From positions 213,267-277,266 of the forward strand of contig CANMIP010000004.1 in assembly GCA_947497945.1 (NCBI GenBank): a stretch of DNA of 64,000 nt. The letters run 5' to 3'. The notes under the pieces are model-generated. The model did not search any database. It was not told the origin of the DNA and worked only from the letters and a program-made list of their open reading frames with translations. The position numbers and the translations under genes were made by a program. This document shows positions 26,208-37,213 of the stretch, piece by piece (position 1 is the first letter of the stretch; every line of letters starts with the position of its first letter). The stretch is from an uncultured Tropicimonas sp. GTDB taxonomy: Bacteria; Pseudomonadota; Alphaproteobacteria; Rhodobacterales; Rhodobacteraceae.

Positions 26208-27132
26208 CGCCCGGCTCCGGCGCCGCGCCTTCCCCGGCAGTCTCGTCAGGAACCGGCTCTGGCACAGGTTGCGGCGGCACGATCAGCCCGCCGGTATCGG
26301 TGATGACCTCGCCCCTGTGGCTGCGCAGCACACGCAGGAATTCCAGCTGCTCGTAATCGGCCGCCAGCCAGACGCGAAACCGTCCATCCGGCCCGAGCGC
26401 GAGCTGCCCGACCAGCATGCCCGACGGAAAGACCCCCCCATCGCCGGAACTGACCACGCGGTCGCCGGGCTTGATCGCGTCGAGATCCTCGATGAAGTCC
26501 AGCGTCGGCGCCGCGGTGTTGTCGCCGGCGAGAATCGCCCGCTGGCCGGAGGGCTGGATCGTCACCGGCAGGCGGCTGGCAGCGTCGGTCAACAGGATCA
26601 CGCGGGATGTGGTCTTGCCCACACCGGAGATCCGCCCGACCAGCCCCAGCCCGTCCATCGTTGCCCAGCCATCCTTGACCCCGTCATGCTCACCGACATT
26701 GAGAAGCACGGATTGCCGGAAAGGTGAGCCGGAATCGGCCACGACGACACCGGAAACGGAGGTCAGCTTCGGGTCCAGCCGGACATTGTTGAGCGCCAGC
26801 AGCTTGGCGTTTTGCTGCTCGAGCTGAACGGCAGCCTCTTTCCAGGCCTTCATCTGCTGCAGCTCGCGGCGCAGGTCCTGGTTCTGCTGGTAGATCCGCT
26901 GGTAGGACTGGAAATTGTCGATCATGCCGGCAAATTGTGCCATCGGCACCGAGGCCCATTCGAAACCGGGAACGACCCTGTCGACAAGGTTGGCCCGGAA
27001 CCTCTCCACGCGTGGAGAATCGATCCGCCAGACGAGGAAGACCGCGAGGCAGAACAGCACCAGCGCGCCGACGAAAATGCGGCGCACGGGGCGGACATAG
27101 TCGATATCCGAATGGTTGCGGTTCTGTGCCAA
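26200..27132 (-). CDS. mreC: Rod-shape-determining protein MreC
   Basis: A 310-residue protein with one N-terminal transmembrane segment (FVGALVLFCLAVFLVW), a coiled coil at about 70-115 rich in Gln/Leu/Glu, and a periplasmic beta-barrel domain (VVADSGSPFRQSVLLNVGEHDGV). It links the MreB filament to the periplasmic synthases. The C terminus is a Pro/Glu-rich tail. It overlaps mreD by eight bases. Confidence 0.94.
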   Translation of the reverse strand: MAQNRNHSDIDYVRPVRRIFVGALVLFCLAVFLVWRIDSPRVERFRANLVDRVVPGFEWASVPMAQFAGMIDNFQSYQRIYQQNQDLRRELQQMKAWKEAAVQLEQQNAKLLALNNVRLDPKLTSVSGVVVADSGSPFRQSVLLNVGEHDGVKDGWATMDGLGLVGRISGVGKTTSRVILLTDAASRLPVTIQPSGQRAILAGDNTAAPTLDFIEDLDAIKPGDRVVSSGDGGVFPSGMLVGQLALGPDGRFRVWLAADYEQLEFLRVLRSHRGEVITDTGGLIVPPQPVPEPVPDETAGEGAAPEPGDG

Positions 27133-27174
27133 GCAGCCAAGCTCCGGTCAGACGGCCGGCCGAAGAGGCCGGCC

Positions 27175-28314
<1,140 letters not shown>

Positions 28315-28453
28315 TCAATGGAGGGGCCATAGGCGTTCCTTCGCCTGCGCAACAGAACTGCCCGAGGGAAGCATTTCTCCCTTTGTCCCTGCGAGCGCTG
28401 TCCGTAATGTCGCCGGGGGAGACCCTGCTTCGATATCGCACTGGAACCAGACC

Positions 28454-29890
28454 ATGATTTGCCTACGAGATTTTCTGTCCGGCCTTTTGTTGACACTCGC
28501 GCTCATCGGCGCGCCGGTCGTCGCGCTCGCGCAGGCCAGTGACGCGCCCGCAGAGGCAGCCGCCCCGGCCAAAAATGGCGCTACGGAGCAACCGGCGACC
28601 GAGCTGCCCGGGGCCCTCACCGACACGACGATTCCCCTGGACGAGTTCAAGCTCCGCCTGCTCCCGCTGACCCTTGATGAACTGACCGCCCTGGCAAAAG
28701 CCTGGCAGGGTATCGTCCAGAAACAGACCCAGGCGGCCGTGGACAAGACGCTCGCGGCCCGCGCCGATGGCGGCTCGCCGAACGATGCGGAAGCCAAGGA
28801 GATCGTCGCGCTGACCGACGCCCGGAGCAAGGGCTTTGCCCGCTTCAGCGCCGTCGTCGACAATTTCGAGAAGAAGGGCGGAGATGAGGCCACGGCCGCC
28901 ACCTTCCGGGCCTACATGACCGCGATCTCGGTCGACGAGAAGCAGCAGGCCGACTTCCGGACCCTGCTTCAGATGGCCTTGAACTGGACGGTCTCGGCGG
29001 ATGGCGGCATCGGGATCGCGAAGAACGTGATCGTCGTGCTGCTTGCCTTCCTTGCCCTGATCATGGTCGCCCGGATCGTCCGGAACTATGCGCGCCGGCT
29101 CTTCGCGCGGGTGCCGGACCTGTCGAAGCTGCTTCAGACCTTCCTGACCCTCGTTGTCTACTGGCTCACCATCGCCGTCGGGCTGATGGTCGTCCTCTCA
29201 GCACTCGGGGTGGATATCACGCCACTCTTCGCTGTGGTTGGCGGTGCCTCCTTCATCATCGCTTTCGCCATGCAGGATACACTGGGCAATCTCGCCGCCG
29301 GCCTGATGATCATGTTCAACCGCCCCTTCGACGAGGGCGACTACATCACCGCTGGCGGCACGTCTGGCACGGTCTCTGCCGTTTCCGTTGTCTCGACCAA
29401 GGTGAAGACGCCGGACAACCAGGTCATCATTATCCCCAACTCCAAGGTCTGGGGCGATGTGATCACCAACACCACGGCCTCCGAGATCCGGCGCGTGGAC
29501 CTGGTTTTCGGCATCGGTTACGACGATTCGATCGAAGCTGCGCAACGGGTCCTCGAGCAAGTCGTCACGGCGCATGAGAAGGTGCTGAGCGATCCCGCGC
29601 CGGTGATCCGGGTCGGCGCGCTCGCCGACAGCTCGGTCAATTTCATCGTCCGGCCCTGGACCCGCAGCGAGGATTACTGGGGCGTGCTCTGGGACCTGAA
29701 CCGGTCGGTCAAGGAAGCCTTCGACACCCATGGCATCTCGATCCCGTTCCCGCAGGCCGACATGCATATCAAGATGACGCAACCGGTACCGATCCCCCAC
29801 CAGACGTCGACCAGACAGGTCGGCGGCTCGGAGGAACCCGATATCGCCAGCGGCGACAGTTCCGAGAACCAGGACGAAGCACGCGATTGA
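28454..29890 (+). CDS. Mechanosensitive channel of the MscS family
   Basis: A 478-residue protein. It has a signal peptide (about 26 residues), a periplasmic segment to about 180, then three membrane helices. The last is the pore-lining TM3 (VVGGASFIIAFAMQDTLGNLAAGL), followed by the MscS beta domain (FDEGDYI ... VIIIPNSKVWGDVITN) and the alpha/beta vestibule. It releases solutes under osmotic downshock. It diverges from mreB. A long acidic tail ends the protein. Confidence 0.92.
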   Translation: MICLRDFLSGLLLTLALIGAPVVALAQASDAPAEAAAPAKNGATEQPATELPGALTDTTIPLDEFKLRLLPLTLDELTALAKAWQGIVQKQTQAAVDKTLAARADGGSPNDAEAKEIVALTDARSKGFARFSAVVDNFEKKGGDEATAATFRAYMTAISVDEKQQADFRTLLQMALNWTVSADGGIGIAKNVIVVLLAFLALIMVARIVRNYARRLFARVPDLSKLLQTFLTLVVYWLTIAVGLMVVLSALGVDITPLFAVVGGASFIIAFAMQDTLGNLAAGLMIMFNRPFDEGDYITAGGTSGTVSAVSVVSTKVKTPDNQVIIIPNSKVWGDVITNTTASEIRRVDLVFGIGYDDSIEAAQRVLEQVVTAHEKVLSDPAPVIRVGALADSSVNFIVRPWTRSEDYWGVLWDLNRSVKEAFDTHGISIPFPQADMHIKMTQPVPIPHQTSTRQVGGSEEPDIASGDSSENQDEARD

Positions 29891-30272
29891 TCCCGGGCGA
29901 CGAAACACGATCTCGAACCGCCGCAAACCATCGGATCCGGTTTGCGGAGGGAGCGGTTGTTTGCCGAGTCGACAGGACAGTGCATCGGTCGCCGTGCCCG
30001 CGCCTGCCAATTGGGTGACGCCGCGACGGTTGTGGCTTGCGCTTGTCCCAGCCGGGTTCGCATGGGGGCAATGCGTCAGGCACGGGTGACAGCAGGGACA
30101 GGCAGACATTGGCACAGAGGACCTGCGCCCTTGCTCCCTGCCTTTGAGCGGTCAGCCGCAAGCTCGGCAAATGGCACGCAACAGACCGACCGGTTATGTG
30201 GGCACGCCCTCGAAACAACACGGCCCGCATCGACAGGATGCGGGCCGTGCCGGGATCTGGAGACGCGAAGGA
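29891..30272. other. Intergenic region between mscS-family gene and leuA
   Basis: The two flanking genes converge. I see no gene here. A hairpin at 29921-29947 (CCGCAAACC/GGTTTGCGG, no U-tract) follows the channel gene. The leuA hairpin terminator is at 30219-30249. Confidence 0.6.
30219..30249 (-). terminator. Hairpin terminator of leuA
   Basis: A perfect 13-bp stem (CACGGCCCGCATC and complement) with a five-base loop lies 24 bases after the leuA stop. On the minus strand it is followed by TTGTTTCG, a weak U-rich tail. Confidence 0.65.
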
Positions 30273-31838
30273 TCAGTGGACCGCGTCGCGATAGTCGATC
30301 TCTTTCTGGTCGGTACCGGTCTTCTGGCGCCGAATGATCAGCCGGTTGAGCGCCGCAACATAGGCCTTGGCCGAGGCCACGACGGTGTCGGTATCCGCGG
30401 ACTGGCCGGAAACGATGCGTCCATCCTCTTCCAGCCGCACGGTCACGGTGGCCTGCGCATCGGTGCCGCGGGTCACGGCATGGACCTGGTAGAGCTTCAG
30501 ATGCGCATTATGCGGGAAGATCTGCTTCACGGCGTTGAATGTCGCATCGACGGGGCCATCGCCGGCGGCGGAGACCATGTGATCCACGCCGTCCACGGTC
30601 AGCACCAGGTCGGCCGATTGCGGCGCCTGGGTGCCACAGATCACGCGCAGGAACTTGACCTGCAGCTTCTCGTCCGCCTCGGTGCCGGAATCGCGCATCA
30701 GTGCGACCAGGTCGTCGTCATAGACTTCCTTCTTGCGGTCAGCGAGTTCCTTGAAGCGGACGAACACGTCCTTCAGCTGGTTGTCGCCCAGATCATAACC
30801 CAGGTCATGCAGCTTGGCGCGCAGCGCAGCGCGGCCAGAATGCTTGCCCATGACCAGGTTGGTCGCCGACAGGCCCACATCCTCAGGACGCATGATCTCG
30901 AAATTCTGCGGGTTCTTCAGCATGCCGTCCTGGTGGATGCCGGACTCGTGCGCGAAGGCGTTCTTGCCAACCACGGCCTTGTTGAACTGCACCTGGAAGC
31001 CGGAGACATCGGCCACGCGGCGGGAGATGTTCATGATCTTGGTGCTGTCGATCCCGGTCGTGTAGGGCATGATGTCATTGCGCACCTTCAGCGCCATGAC
31101 CACCTCTTCCAGCGCCGTGTTGCCGGCGCGCTCGCCCAGCCCGTTGATCGTGCATTCGATCTGGCGGGCACCGGCCTCGACGGCGGCCAGCGCGTTGGCG
31201 GTCGCCATGCCGAGATCGTTGTGGCAATGGGTGGCGAAGGTGATCGTATCGGCACCGGGGACGCGCTCCAGCAGCATCCGGATCAGGTCCGCGCTCTCGC
31301 GCGGGGCGGTATAGCCAACAGTGTCGGGGATGTTGATCGTGGTCGCGCCGGCCTTGATGGCAATCTCGACCACGCGGCAGAGATAATCATGCTCGGTCCG
31401 CGTGGCATCCATCGGCGACCATTGGATGTTGTCGCACAGGTTGCGCGCATGGGTGACCGTCTCGTGGATCTTGTCGGCCATCTCGTCCATCGTCAGGTTC
31501 GGAATCGCGCGGTGCAGCTCCGAAGTGCCGATGAAAGTGTGGATGCGCGGGCGCTCGGAATGGCGCACGGCCTCCCAACAGCGGTCGATATCCTTGAAAT
31601 TGGCGCGGGCGAGACCGCAAATGACGGCGTTTTTCGACGCCTCGGCGATGTCGCGCACGGCTTCGAAATCGCCCTCCGAGGCGATGGGGAAGCCGGCCTC
31701 GATAATGTCGACGCCCATCGCGTCGAGCATCTCCGCGATCTCCAGCTTCTCGTCATGGGTCATGGTGGCGCCGGGGCTCTGCTCGCCGTCGCGCAGGGTC
31801 GTGTCAAAGATGACAACGCGGTCTTGGGGTTTGGTCAT
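30273..31838 (-). CDS. leuA: 2-isopropylmalate synthase
   Basis: A 521-residue first enzyme of leucine synthesis, joining acetyl-CoA and 2-oxoisovalerate. The catalytic TIM barrel starts with FDTTLRDGEQSPG and carries the metal motif THCHNDLGMATAN. The linker is followed by the C-terminal LeuA dimer/regulatory domain (from about 400) that binds leucine for feedback inhibition. Ribosome site AAGGAA precedes the ATG. Upstream lies a leader peptide gene with a leucine run, so transcription is likely attenuated by leucyl-tRNA supply. Confidence 0.97.
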   Translation of the reverse strand: MTKPQDRVVIFDTTLRDGEQSPGATMTHDEKLEIAEMLDAMGVDIIEAGFPIASEGDFEAVRDIAEASKNAVICGLARANFKDIDRCWEAVRHSERPRIHTFIGTSELHRAIPNLTMDEMADKIHETVTHARNLCDNIQWSPMDATRTEHDYLCRVVEIAIKAGATTINIPDTVGYTAPRESADLIRMLLERVPGADTITFATHCHNDLGMATANALAAVEAGARQIECTINGLGERAGNTALEEVVMALKVRNDIMPYTTGIDSTKIMNISRRVADVSGFQVQFNKAVVGKNAFAHESGIHQDGMLKNPQNFEIMRPEDVGLSATNLVMGKHSGRAALRAKLHDLGYDLGDNQLKDVFVRFKELADRKKEVYDDDLVALMRDSGTEADEKLQVKFLRVICGTQAPQSADLVLTVDGVDHMVSAAGDGPVDATFNAVKQIFPHNAHLKLYQVHAVTRGTDAQATVTVRLEEDGRIVSGQSADTDTVVASAKAYVAALNRLIIRRQKTGTDQKEIDYRDAVH

Positions 31839-31885
31839 GTGCTTGTTCCTTGAAGTCCTTCAATCCTGTGGCGCGGTAGCCTCAT

Positions 31886-31922
31886 CCTCTGAGCGGACGC
31901 GCCGAACCGGCACGCTCAGAGG
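31886..31922 (-). promoter_or_regulatory. Leucine attenuator hairpin
   Basis: A perfect 10-bp inverted repeat (CCTCTGAGCG and complement) encloses a 17-base loop that holds a smaller GCCG/CGGC stem. On the minus strand its first arm contains the stop codon of the leader peptide, so a ribosome finishing or stalling in the leader would decide whether it folds. No run of T follows it, so it may act by a pause, by Rho or on translation rather than as a classical terminator. Confidence 0.55.
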
Positions 31923-32005
31923 CGGCTAAGGAGAAGGAGGAGACCGGCAAGCGGCAGCGCCCGCGCGGAGGCGGGTGCAGAAAGGATATGCCGGTCAGTC
32001 GTCAT
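31916..32005 (-). CDS. leuL: Leucine leader peptide
   Basis: A 29-codon open frame read toward leuA. Its C-terminal third holds five consecutive leucine codons (GLLLLLSRL), the hallmark of an attenuation leader that senses charged leucyl-tRNA. It ends 77 bases before leuA inside a hairpin. There is no ribosome binding site. A TATAGT box ends seven bases before the ATG, so transcription would start at or next to the A of the ATG. The leader would then be translated from a leaderless mRNA, as known for trpL in rhizobia. Confidence 0.82.
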   Translation of the reverse strand: MTTDRHILSAPASARALPLAGLLLLLSRL

Positions 32006-32387
32006 GGGCGCGACTATACGCGGGAAAAGCGGAAAGAAAAGGTTGAAATCCGAGAAATTGGCACGGGAGGGCTGCGACCGACTGGCGTTCGGCAGCTCGA
32101 CACCACCATGTCGCGCGAGCAACGGGAACCCGCCAAGATTCGCTGCGAGCCGGTCACGGGCGTTGGAGTGGAGCGCATACAGGCACGGAATCAAGGCCGG
32201 AGGCCGCCGTGCCAGCGCCTGCCCGTCCCGGCGGGCTGGCGCTTTGTCATCCTCGCGCAACGGATCAAGCTTTCGCGGATTTGGTCGAGCTAAAGTGCCG
32301 CCCACAGCTGTCGCGGCGCCATCCCACGGGCAGGCGCCGGCACGGCTTTTGTTACGCCTCGTGAGCGGCAACGCGGCTTTGTTCAGC
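32006..32387. other. Intergenic region upstream of leuL, downstream of focA
   Basis: No gene is supported. It holds the leuL promoter at its left end and an imperfect 30-base hairpin at 32214-32243 (AGCGCC-T-GCCCG paired with CGGGC-T-GGCGCT). The hairpin might end the pfl-foc transcript, but it lacks a U-run in that direction. Confidence 0.5.
32013..32018 (-). promoter_or_regulatory. -10 box of the leuL-leuA promoter
   Basis: TATAGT on the minus strand ends seven bases before the leader ATG. The -35 region is poor (CTTTTC at 17 bases). Confidence 0.5.
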
Positions 32388-33254
32388 TCAGGACCGTTGC
32401 TCCTCGCTTGGGCGCAGATAGATGAACCAGTAGAGCAGGCCGACGAAAAGACCGCCGCCAATGATGTTGCCGATGGTCACCGGGATCAGGTTGGCAAAGA
32501 TGAAGTTGGACCAGGTCAGGTCGGAGAAAGCGGCGGCGGTCGTGCCCGTGGCTTCCCAGAACTCGGGGCCGGCGAGGGTCTTCGTCATGATCGCCATCGG
32601 GATCTGGAACATGTTGGCGACGCAGTGCTCGAAACCAGCGGCGACGAACATGGCCACGGGCAGGGTCACGGCAAGGAGCTTGTCGGTCACGCTATGGGCC
32701 GAGAAGGTCATCCAGACGCCGAGACAGACCATCACGTTGCACATTAGCCCGAGCGCCACGGCCTGGGCGAAATCATGGTGCAGCTTGTGCTGGGCGATCT
32801 TCATGTAGTTCAGGCCGAGCTGGCCATCGGCGAATTCGTAATGCTTCGCCACCTGCATGATCGCCACGAGGCAGATGCAGCCGACGAAATTGCCCACATA
32901 GACCAGGCCCCAGTTCTTGGAGAGCTGCGCCCAGCTGATCTTGCCGCTCGCCTTGGCGACCACGGTCAGCACGGTCGAGGTGAAAAGCTCGCCGCCGCAG
33001 ACCACGACCAGCATCAGGCCGAGCGAGAAGGCGAGACCGCCGAGCATCTTGCTCGCGCCCCAGCCCATGTTCGGGTTCCCGGTCGTGACCACGGTGTAGA
33101 AGATGAAGGCGATGCCGATGAAGAAGCCGGCCGAGACCGCCAAAGCAAAGGCGTTGCGCGGGCGTTTGGTGGCCTTTGCCACGCCAAGATCCTCGGCCTT
33201 CTTGGCCATCTCCGGCGGTAGCAAGGCGTCGAAGCTGTGTTGCTGCATGTCCAT
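32388..33254 (-). CDS. focA: Formate/nitrite transporter FocA
   Basis: A 288-residue FNT-family pentameric channel with six transmembrane segments. Family features are the GCGELFTSTV-like CGGELFTSTV loop, FVAAGFEHCVANMF with the central-pore His, and NLIPVTIGNIIGG. It exports or imports formate produced by the pyruvate formate-lyase encoded upstream. AAGGGAACATTC precedes the ATG. It is the third gene of pflB-pflA-focA; in enterics focA comes first, so the order here is reversed. Confidence 0.94.
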   Translation of the reverse strand: MDMQQHSFDALLPPEMAKKAEDLGVAKATKRPRNAFALAVSAGFFIGIAFIFYTVVTTGNPNMGWGASKMLGGLAFSLGLMLVVVCGGELFTSTVLTVVAKASGKISWAQLSKNWGLVYVGNFVGCICLVAIMQVAKHYEFADGQLGLNYMKIAQHKLHHDFAQAVALGLMCNVMVCLGVWMTFSAHSVTDKLLAVTLPVAMFVAAGFEHCVANMFQIPMAIMTKTLAGPEFWEATGTTAAAFSDLTWSNFIFANLIPVTIGNIIGGGLFVGLLYWFIYLRPSEEQRS

Positions 33255-33305
33255 GAATGTTCCCTTTGATGCGGGCGGGCGTTTTCGCCTCTTCGGCCCC
33301 GCGTA

Positions 33306-34085
33306 TCAGGTGGTTTCGAGCCCGCGCGCGCGAAAGATCTCGCGGGCAGACTCGGTGTCGTCATTGCTGGGCGTCGGCGTGTCGCGCAGCTTGTAGTCGA
33401 GCCCCAGCTTGTCCCATTTCGAGGTGCCCATCTGGTGGAAAGGCAGGACCTCGACCAGCTCGACAATATCGCCATAGCTGGCAACCTTGTCGGCCATCTT
33501 CGCCACGTCGTCGGGCGCGTCCGACCAACCGGGCACCAGCACGTAGCGGATGCGCATCGGCTTGCCCAAGCGGACCAGCCGGTCGGCAAAATCAAGCGTG
33601 GGCTGGAGCGGCTGGGCGGTGAGGGCGAGATAGCGGTCAGGATCGATATGCTTGATGTCCAACATCACGAGGTCGATCGGGTCGAACCACTCGTCGGTGA
33701 CCTTGCCATGCAGGAAACCCTGCGTGTCGAGCGCGATATGCAGGCCCCAGCGTTTCTTGATCGCCGCCGCCGTGGCACCGACAAACTCGGCCTGCATCAG
33801 CGGCTCGCCGCCGGAAAAGGTCACGCCGCCGGCGAATTTCAGGAAGCTGGAATACTTGCGGACCTGCCGCAGCATGTCCTTCACCTCGACACGGGTGCCG
33901 TTATGGAGCTTCCAGGTGTCGGGGTTGTGGCAGTAGAGGCAGCGGAACTGGCAACCTGCCATGAAGAAGACGAAGCGCATGCCCGGACCGTCCACCGCCG
34001 CCCCCGATTCAACGGAATGCAGAAAGCCGTGGCAATCTGCATCATGGATGGCGTCAAAGGCGTCGTCTGGGACCAGGGCGGTCAT
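33306..34085 (-). CDS. pflA: Pyruvate formate-lyase activating enzyme
   Basis: A 259-residue radical-SAM enzyme. The 4Fe-4S cluster motif is CxxxCxxC within GCQFRCLYCHNPDTW, followed by the glycine-rich TFSGGEPLMQ. It makes the glycyl radical on PflB and works only without oxygen. GGAGAAGACATC precedes the ATG. It lies 57 bases after pflB. Confidence 0.95.
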   Translation of the reverse strand: MTALVPDDAFDAIHDADCHGFLHSVESGAAVDGPGMRFVFFMAGCQFRCLYCHNPDTWKLHNGTRVEVKDMLRQVRKYSSFLKFAGGVTFSGGEPLMQAEFVGATAAAIKKRWGLHIALDTQGFLHGKVTDEWFDPIDLVMLDIKHIDPDRYLALTAQPLQPTLDFADRLVRLGKPMRIRYVLVPGWSDAPDDVAKMADKVASYGDIVELVEVLPFHQMGTSKWDKLGLDYKLRDTPTPSNDDTESAREIFRARGLETT

Positions 34086-34142
34086 GATGTCTTCTCCGGT
34101 GGGGTTGGAAGGGGCGCCGGAGAGCGCCCCTCATCGTCTGGT

Positions 34143-36398
34143 TTACATCGCGTTGTGGAAGGTCCGGCCGATCACGTCGAGCTGTTGCTCGCGGGTCAGC
34201 TTGACGAAGTTCACCGCGTAGCCGGAGACGCGCACCGTGAGCTGCGGGTATTCTTCCGGGTGGTCCATCGCATGGATCAGCGTGTCACGGCTGAGCATGT
34301 TGACGTTAACGTGGAAGCCGCCGGCATTGGTGTAGCCGTCAAGGCAGTTGGCAAGGTTGCGCACCTGCTCCTTCTCGGTGTGGCCCATCGAGTCCGGGGT
34401 GGCGCTAGCGGTCCAGGATATGCCGTCCTTGGCGAACTCGTAGGGCAGCTTGGCGACCGACGCACCGGCAGCGACGAAGCCGTTCTTGTCGCGACCGTTC
34501 ATCGGGTTGGCGCCCGGAGCGAAGGCCTCGCCGGCCTCGCGGCCATCCGGGGTCGCGCCGGTCTTCTTGCCGTAGACCACGTTGGAGGTGATCGTCAGCA
34601 CCGATTGGGTCGGCATCGAGTTGCGGTAGAAATGCGGCTGCCCTTCAACCTTCTTCATGAAGGCTTCGGTGAGCCAGACGGCGATGTCGTCCACCTTGTC
34701 GTCATTGTTGCCGAACATCGGGTATTCATCGGCGATCTCGTAGTCGACGGCGAGGCCGGCCTCGTTGCGGATGACCTTCACGGTGGAGTGCTTGATCGCC
34801 GAGAGGCTGTCGGCGGCGATGGACAGGCCGGCGATGCCGCAGGCCATGGTGCGCAGGATCTCGCGGTCATGCAGCGCCATCTCGATGCGCTCATAGGCGT
34901 AGCGGTCATGCATGTAGTGGATGCAGTTCAGCGCCTTGACATAGGTCTTGGCGAGCCAGTCCATGGCGATCTCGAACTTCTCGACGACCTCGTCATATTC
35001 CAGCACATCGCCCTTGATCGGCTCCAGGCCGTGGGCAACCAATTCGCCGGACTTCTCGTCCACACCGCCATTGATCGCGTAGAGCAGCGCCTTGGCGAGG
35101 TTGGCGCGGGCGCCGAAGAACTGCATCTGCTTGCCGATGGCCATGGCCGAGACGCAGCAGGCGATGCCGTAATCGTCGCCCCATTTGGTGCGCATCAGGT
35201 CATCGTTCTCGTACTGGATCGCGGAGGTGTCCTTGGAGACCTTGGCGCAGAAATCCTTGAAGCCGCGCGGCAGCTTGGAGGACCAGAGCACGGTCAGGTT
35301 CGGCTCCGGCGCGGGGCCGAGATTGTAGAGCGTGTGCAGGACGCGCATGGAAGTCTTGGTGACCAGCGTGCGGCCATCCTTGGACATGCCGCCAATGGCT
35401 TCGGTCACCCAGGTCGGGTCGCCCGAGAACAGCTCGTCATAATCCGGCGTGCGCAGGAAGCGGACGATGCGCAGCTTGATGACCATATCGTCGATCATCT
35501 CCTGGGCTTCGCTCTCGGTCAGCGTGCCGCGGGCGAAATCGCGCTCGATATAGACGTCGAGGAAGGAGGAGATCCGGCCGATGGACATCGCCGCACCATT
35601 CTGCTCCTTCACCGCCGCAAGATAGGCGAAATAGGTGAACTGGATGGCTTCGCGCGCGGTGCCGGCCGGCTTCGACATGTCGATACCGTATTTCAGGCCC
35701 ATCTCGCGCAGCTCTTCAAGCGCGCGATACTGCTCGGAAAGCTCTTCGCGGTCGCGGATCGTGTCCTCGTTGAACACGGCGTCATCAAGCTCGCGATGCT
35801 CGCGCAGCTTGTCGGCCTTGAGGAAGTCGATGCCGTAAAGCGCAACACGACGGTAGTCGCCGATGATCCGGCCGCGGCCATAGGCATCCGGCAGTCCGGT
35901 GATCACGCCGGATTTGCGGCAGGCGATGATGTCCGGGGAATAGACGTCGAACACGCCCTGGTTGTGCGACTTGCGGTACTTGGTCCAGATCTCGTGGATG
36001 GTTTCGTTGGGTTCGAACCCGTAGGCCTTCAGCCCGTTCTCGACCATGCGAAGCCCGCCATTCGGCATGATGGCGCGCTTGAGCGGCGCATCCGTCTGCA
36101 GGCCGACGATGATCTCGAGATCCTTGTTGATATAGCCCGCGTCATGCGCGGTGATCGAGGAGGCGCGGTCGGAGGAGACGTCGAGAACGCCGGCGGCGCG
36201 CTCCTTCTTCAGCAGCACGCTCAGTTCGTCCCAGAGCGCTGTTGTGCGCTCGGTCGGGCCGGCCAGGAAGCTGTCACCGCCCTCGTAGGGGGTGTAATTT
36301 TCCTGGATGAAGTCGCGGACATTGACCGCTTCGCGCCAGCTTCCTTCGGAGAAATCTTCCCAGGGATCGGCGAGATTGTCTTTGTTCATGGCGTTCAT
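34143..36398 (-). CDS. pflB: Pyruvate formate-lyase (formate C-acetyltransferase)
   Basis: A 751-residue glycyl-radical enzyme that splits pyruvate with CoA into acetyl-CoA and formate. The adjacent catalytic cysteines are C414 and C415 in ACCVSAM, and the radical glycine is G726 in RVSGYAVNF near the C terminus. Both spacings match the E. coli enzyme. An AGGAG lies six bases before the first ATG; a second ATG three codons on is less well placed. It leads the pflB-pflA-focA operon, and an FNR-like site lies about 206 bases upstream. Confidence 0.97.
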   Translation of the reverse strand: MNAMNKDNLADPWEDFSEGSWREAVNVRDFIQENYTPYEGGDSFLAGPTERTTALWDELSVLLKKERAAGVLDVSSDRASSITAHDAGYINKDLEIIVGLQTDAPLKRAIMPNGGLRMVENGLKAYGFEPNETIHEIWTKYRKSHNQGVFDVYSPDIIACRKSGVITGLPDAYGRGRIIGDYRRVALYGIDFLKADKLREHRELDDAVFNEDTIRDREELSEQYRALEELREMGLKYGIDMSKPAGTAREAIQFTYFAYLAAVKEQNGAAMSIGRISSFLDVYIERDFARGTLTESEAQEMIDDMVIKLRIVRFLRTPDYDELFSGDPTWVTEAIGGMSKDGRTLVTKTSMRVLHTLYNLGPAPEPNLTVLWSSKLPRGFKDFCAKVSKDTSAIQYENDDLMRTKWGDDYGIACCVSAMAIGKQMQFFGARANLAKALLYAINGGVDEKSGELVAHGLEPIKGDVLEYDEVVEKFEIAMDWLAKTYVKALNCIHYMHDRYAYERIEMALHDREILRTMACGIAGLSIAADSLSAIKHSTVKVIRNEAGLAVDYEIADEYPMFGNNDDKVDDIAVWLTEAFMKKVEGQPHFYRNSMPTQSVLTITSNVVYGKKTGATPDGREAGEAFAPGANPMNGRDKNGFVAAGASVAKLPYEFAKDGISWTASATPDSMGHTEKEQVRNLANCLDGYTNAGGFHVNVNMLSRDTLIHAMDHPEEYPQLTVRVSGYAVNFVKLTREQQLDVIGRTFHNAM

Positions 36399-37139
36399 TG
36401 TCGTCTCCTGAGGAAATCCTGCACGGGCGACGCCCGCGACTTGCTTTGAAACCTTGATCCTGAACGGCCGAACCGCCCGCGACTCCGTTGCCGCACCGAC
36501 CGATCCGTGTTCTTACCCTACGGCATCATGCCGCTTCGTGCTAAAGATAGGGGCGGGGTTATTTGTGTTTCAATTGCCTCGCCTTTGCGCCCTGCAAGGA
36601 AGTTTGTTTGATTTCAACATGATGCCGGAACGGTTGAGGCGGGAATGCGCTCCCTGCATGGAATCTTTCGCGTAATCTCCTTTCTGAGCCCCCCCGAGAT
36701 TGTTGCAAAAGTTACCCAAAGACAGATTGCATCTCCAATACCCCCCAAGTACGAAATATCCTGACCCAGCGGCACCGGGGGCGCTAACGCCGCACTGCGT
36801 CATTTTCCGGACGCTTTTGTGGCAGTGATTCTCTCCGATCAGTGGCTGCGGCTTGTCCAGACCGACAAACCGTCACGCGACAAGATAGTGCCGGTTTTCT
36901 CCCTGGCGACACCCGGGCTGGCACGGCGATGTCACAACGCGCCTTGCCTGGCCGCCGGGGAGCTGCTCCGGAATTGGACACCGACACCTTCGCGACAGGA
37001 CCACGGCGCGGCGCAAACGGGGCCCACTGGCGCAGAACCGGGACATATTCGGCGGCCTTGAAGTGGTTCCGGAACCGATCCAGAGAGAACAGATCGCAAA
37101 TCTGTCCAGTTACGCAACAAGGTTTTTGGAGGAAAAATC
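36399..37139. other. Long regulatory/intergenic region upstream of pflB
   Basis: About 740 bases without a supportable gene, between pflB and the tRNA gene (both minus strand). It is more AT-rich in parts than the neighbouring genes and contains the FNR-like site. Open frames on either strand have no family character. Confidence 0.6.
36604..36617. promoter_or_regulatory. Candidate FNR/FnrL-type site upstream of pflB
   Basis: On the minus strand it reads TTGAA-N4-AACAA, eight of ten matches to the FNR consensus TTGAT-N4-ATCAA. Anaerobic control of pfl would make biological sense. The distance to the gene is long, and the site was found by eye. Confidence 0.4.
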
Positions 37140-37213
37140 TGGAGCGGGCGGCGGGAATCGAACCCGCGTCATTAGCTTGGAAGGCTAAGGTCTTACCACT
37201 ACACAACGCCCGC
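37140..37213 (-). tRNA. tRNA-Gly (anticodon UCC)
   Basis: A 74-base cloverleaf including an encoded CCA. The acceptor stem is GCGGGCG/CGCCCGC with discriminator U. The D arm contains GTAGTGGTAAGAC. The anticodon loop is CTTCCAA (anticodon TCC) on a TTAGC/GCTAA stem, and the T loop is TTCGATTC. It reads GGA/GGG glycine codons. Confidence 0.96.

Noticed and set aside
29921..29947. Hairpin after the MscS-family gene as a full terminator
   Set aside because: The 9-bp stem is clear but no U-run follows on either strand, so it is only noted within the intergenic region.
33435..36449. A 1004-codon open frame on the plus strand across pflA and pflB
   Set aside because: It lies entirely opposite clear pflA/pflB genes and has a His/Gly/Val-rich composition without family motifs; it is a codon-bias shadow in high-GC DNA.
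36784..37206. Possible gene upstream of pflB (140 codons, minus strand)
   Set aside because: It runs through the tRNA-Gly gene and has no family similarity or ribosome site.
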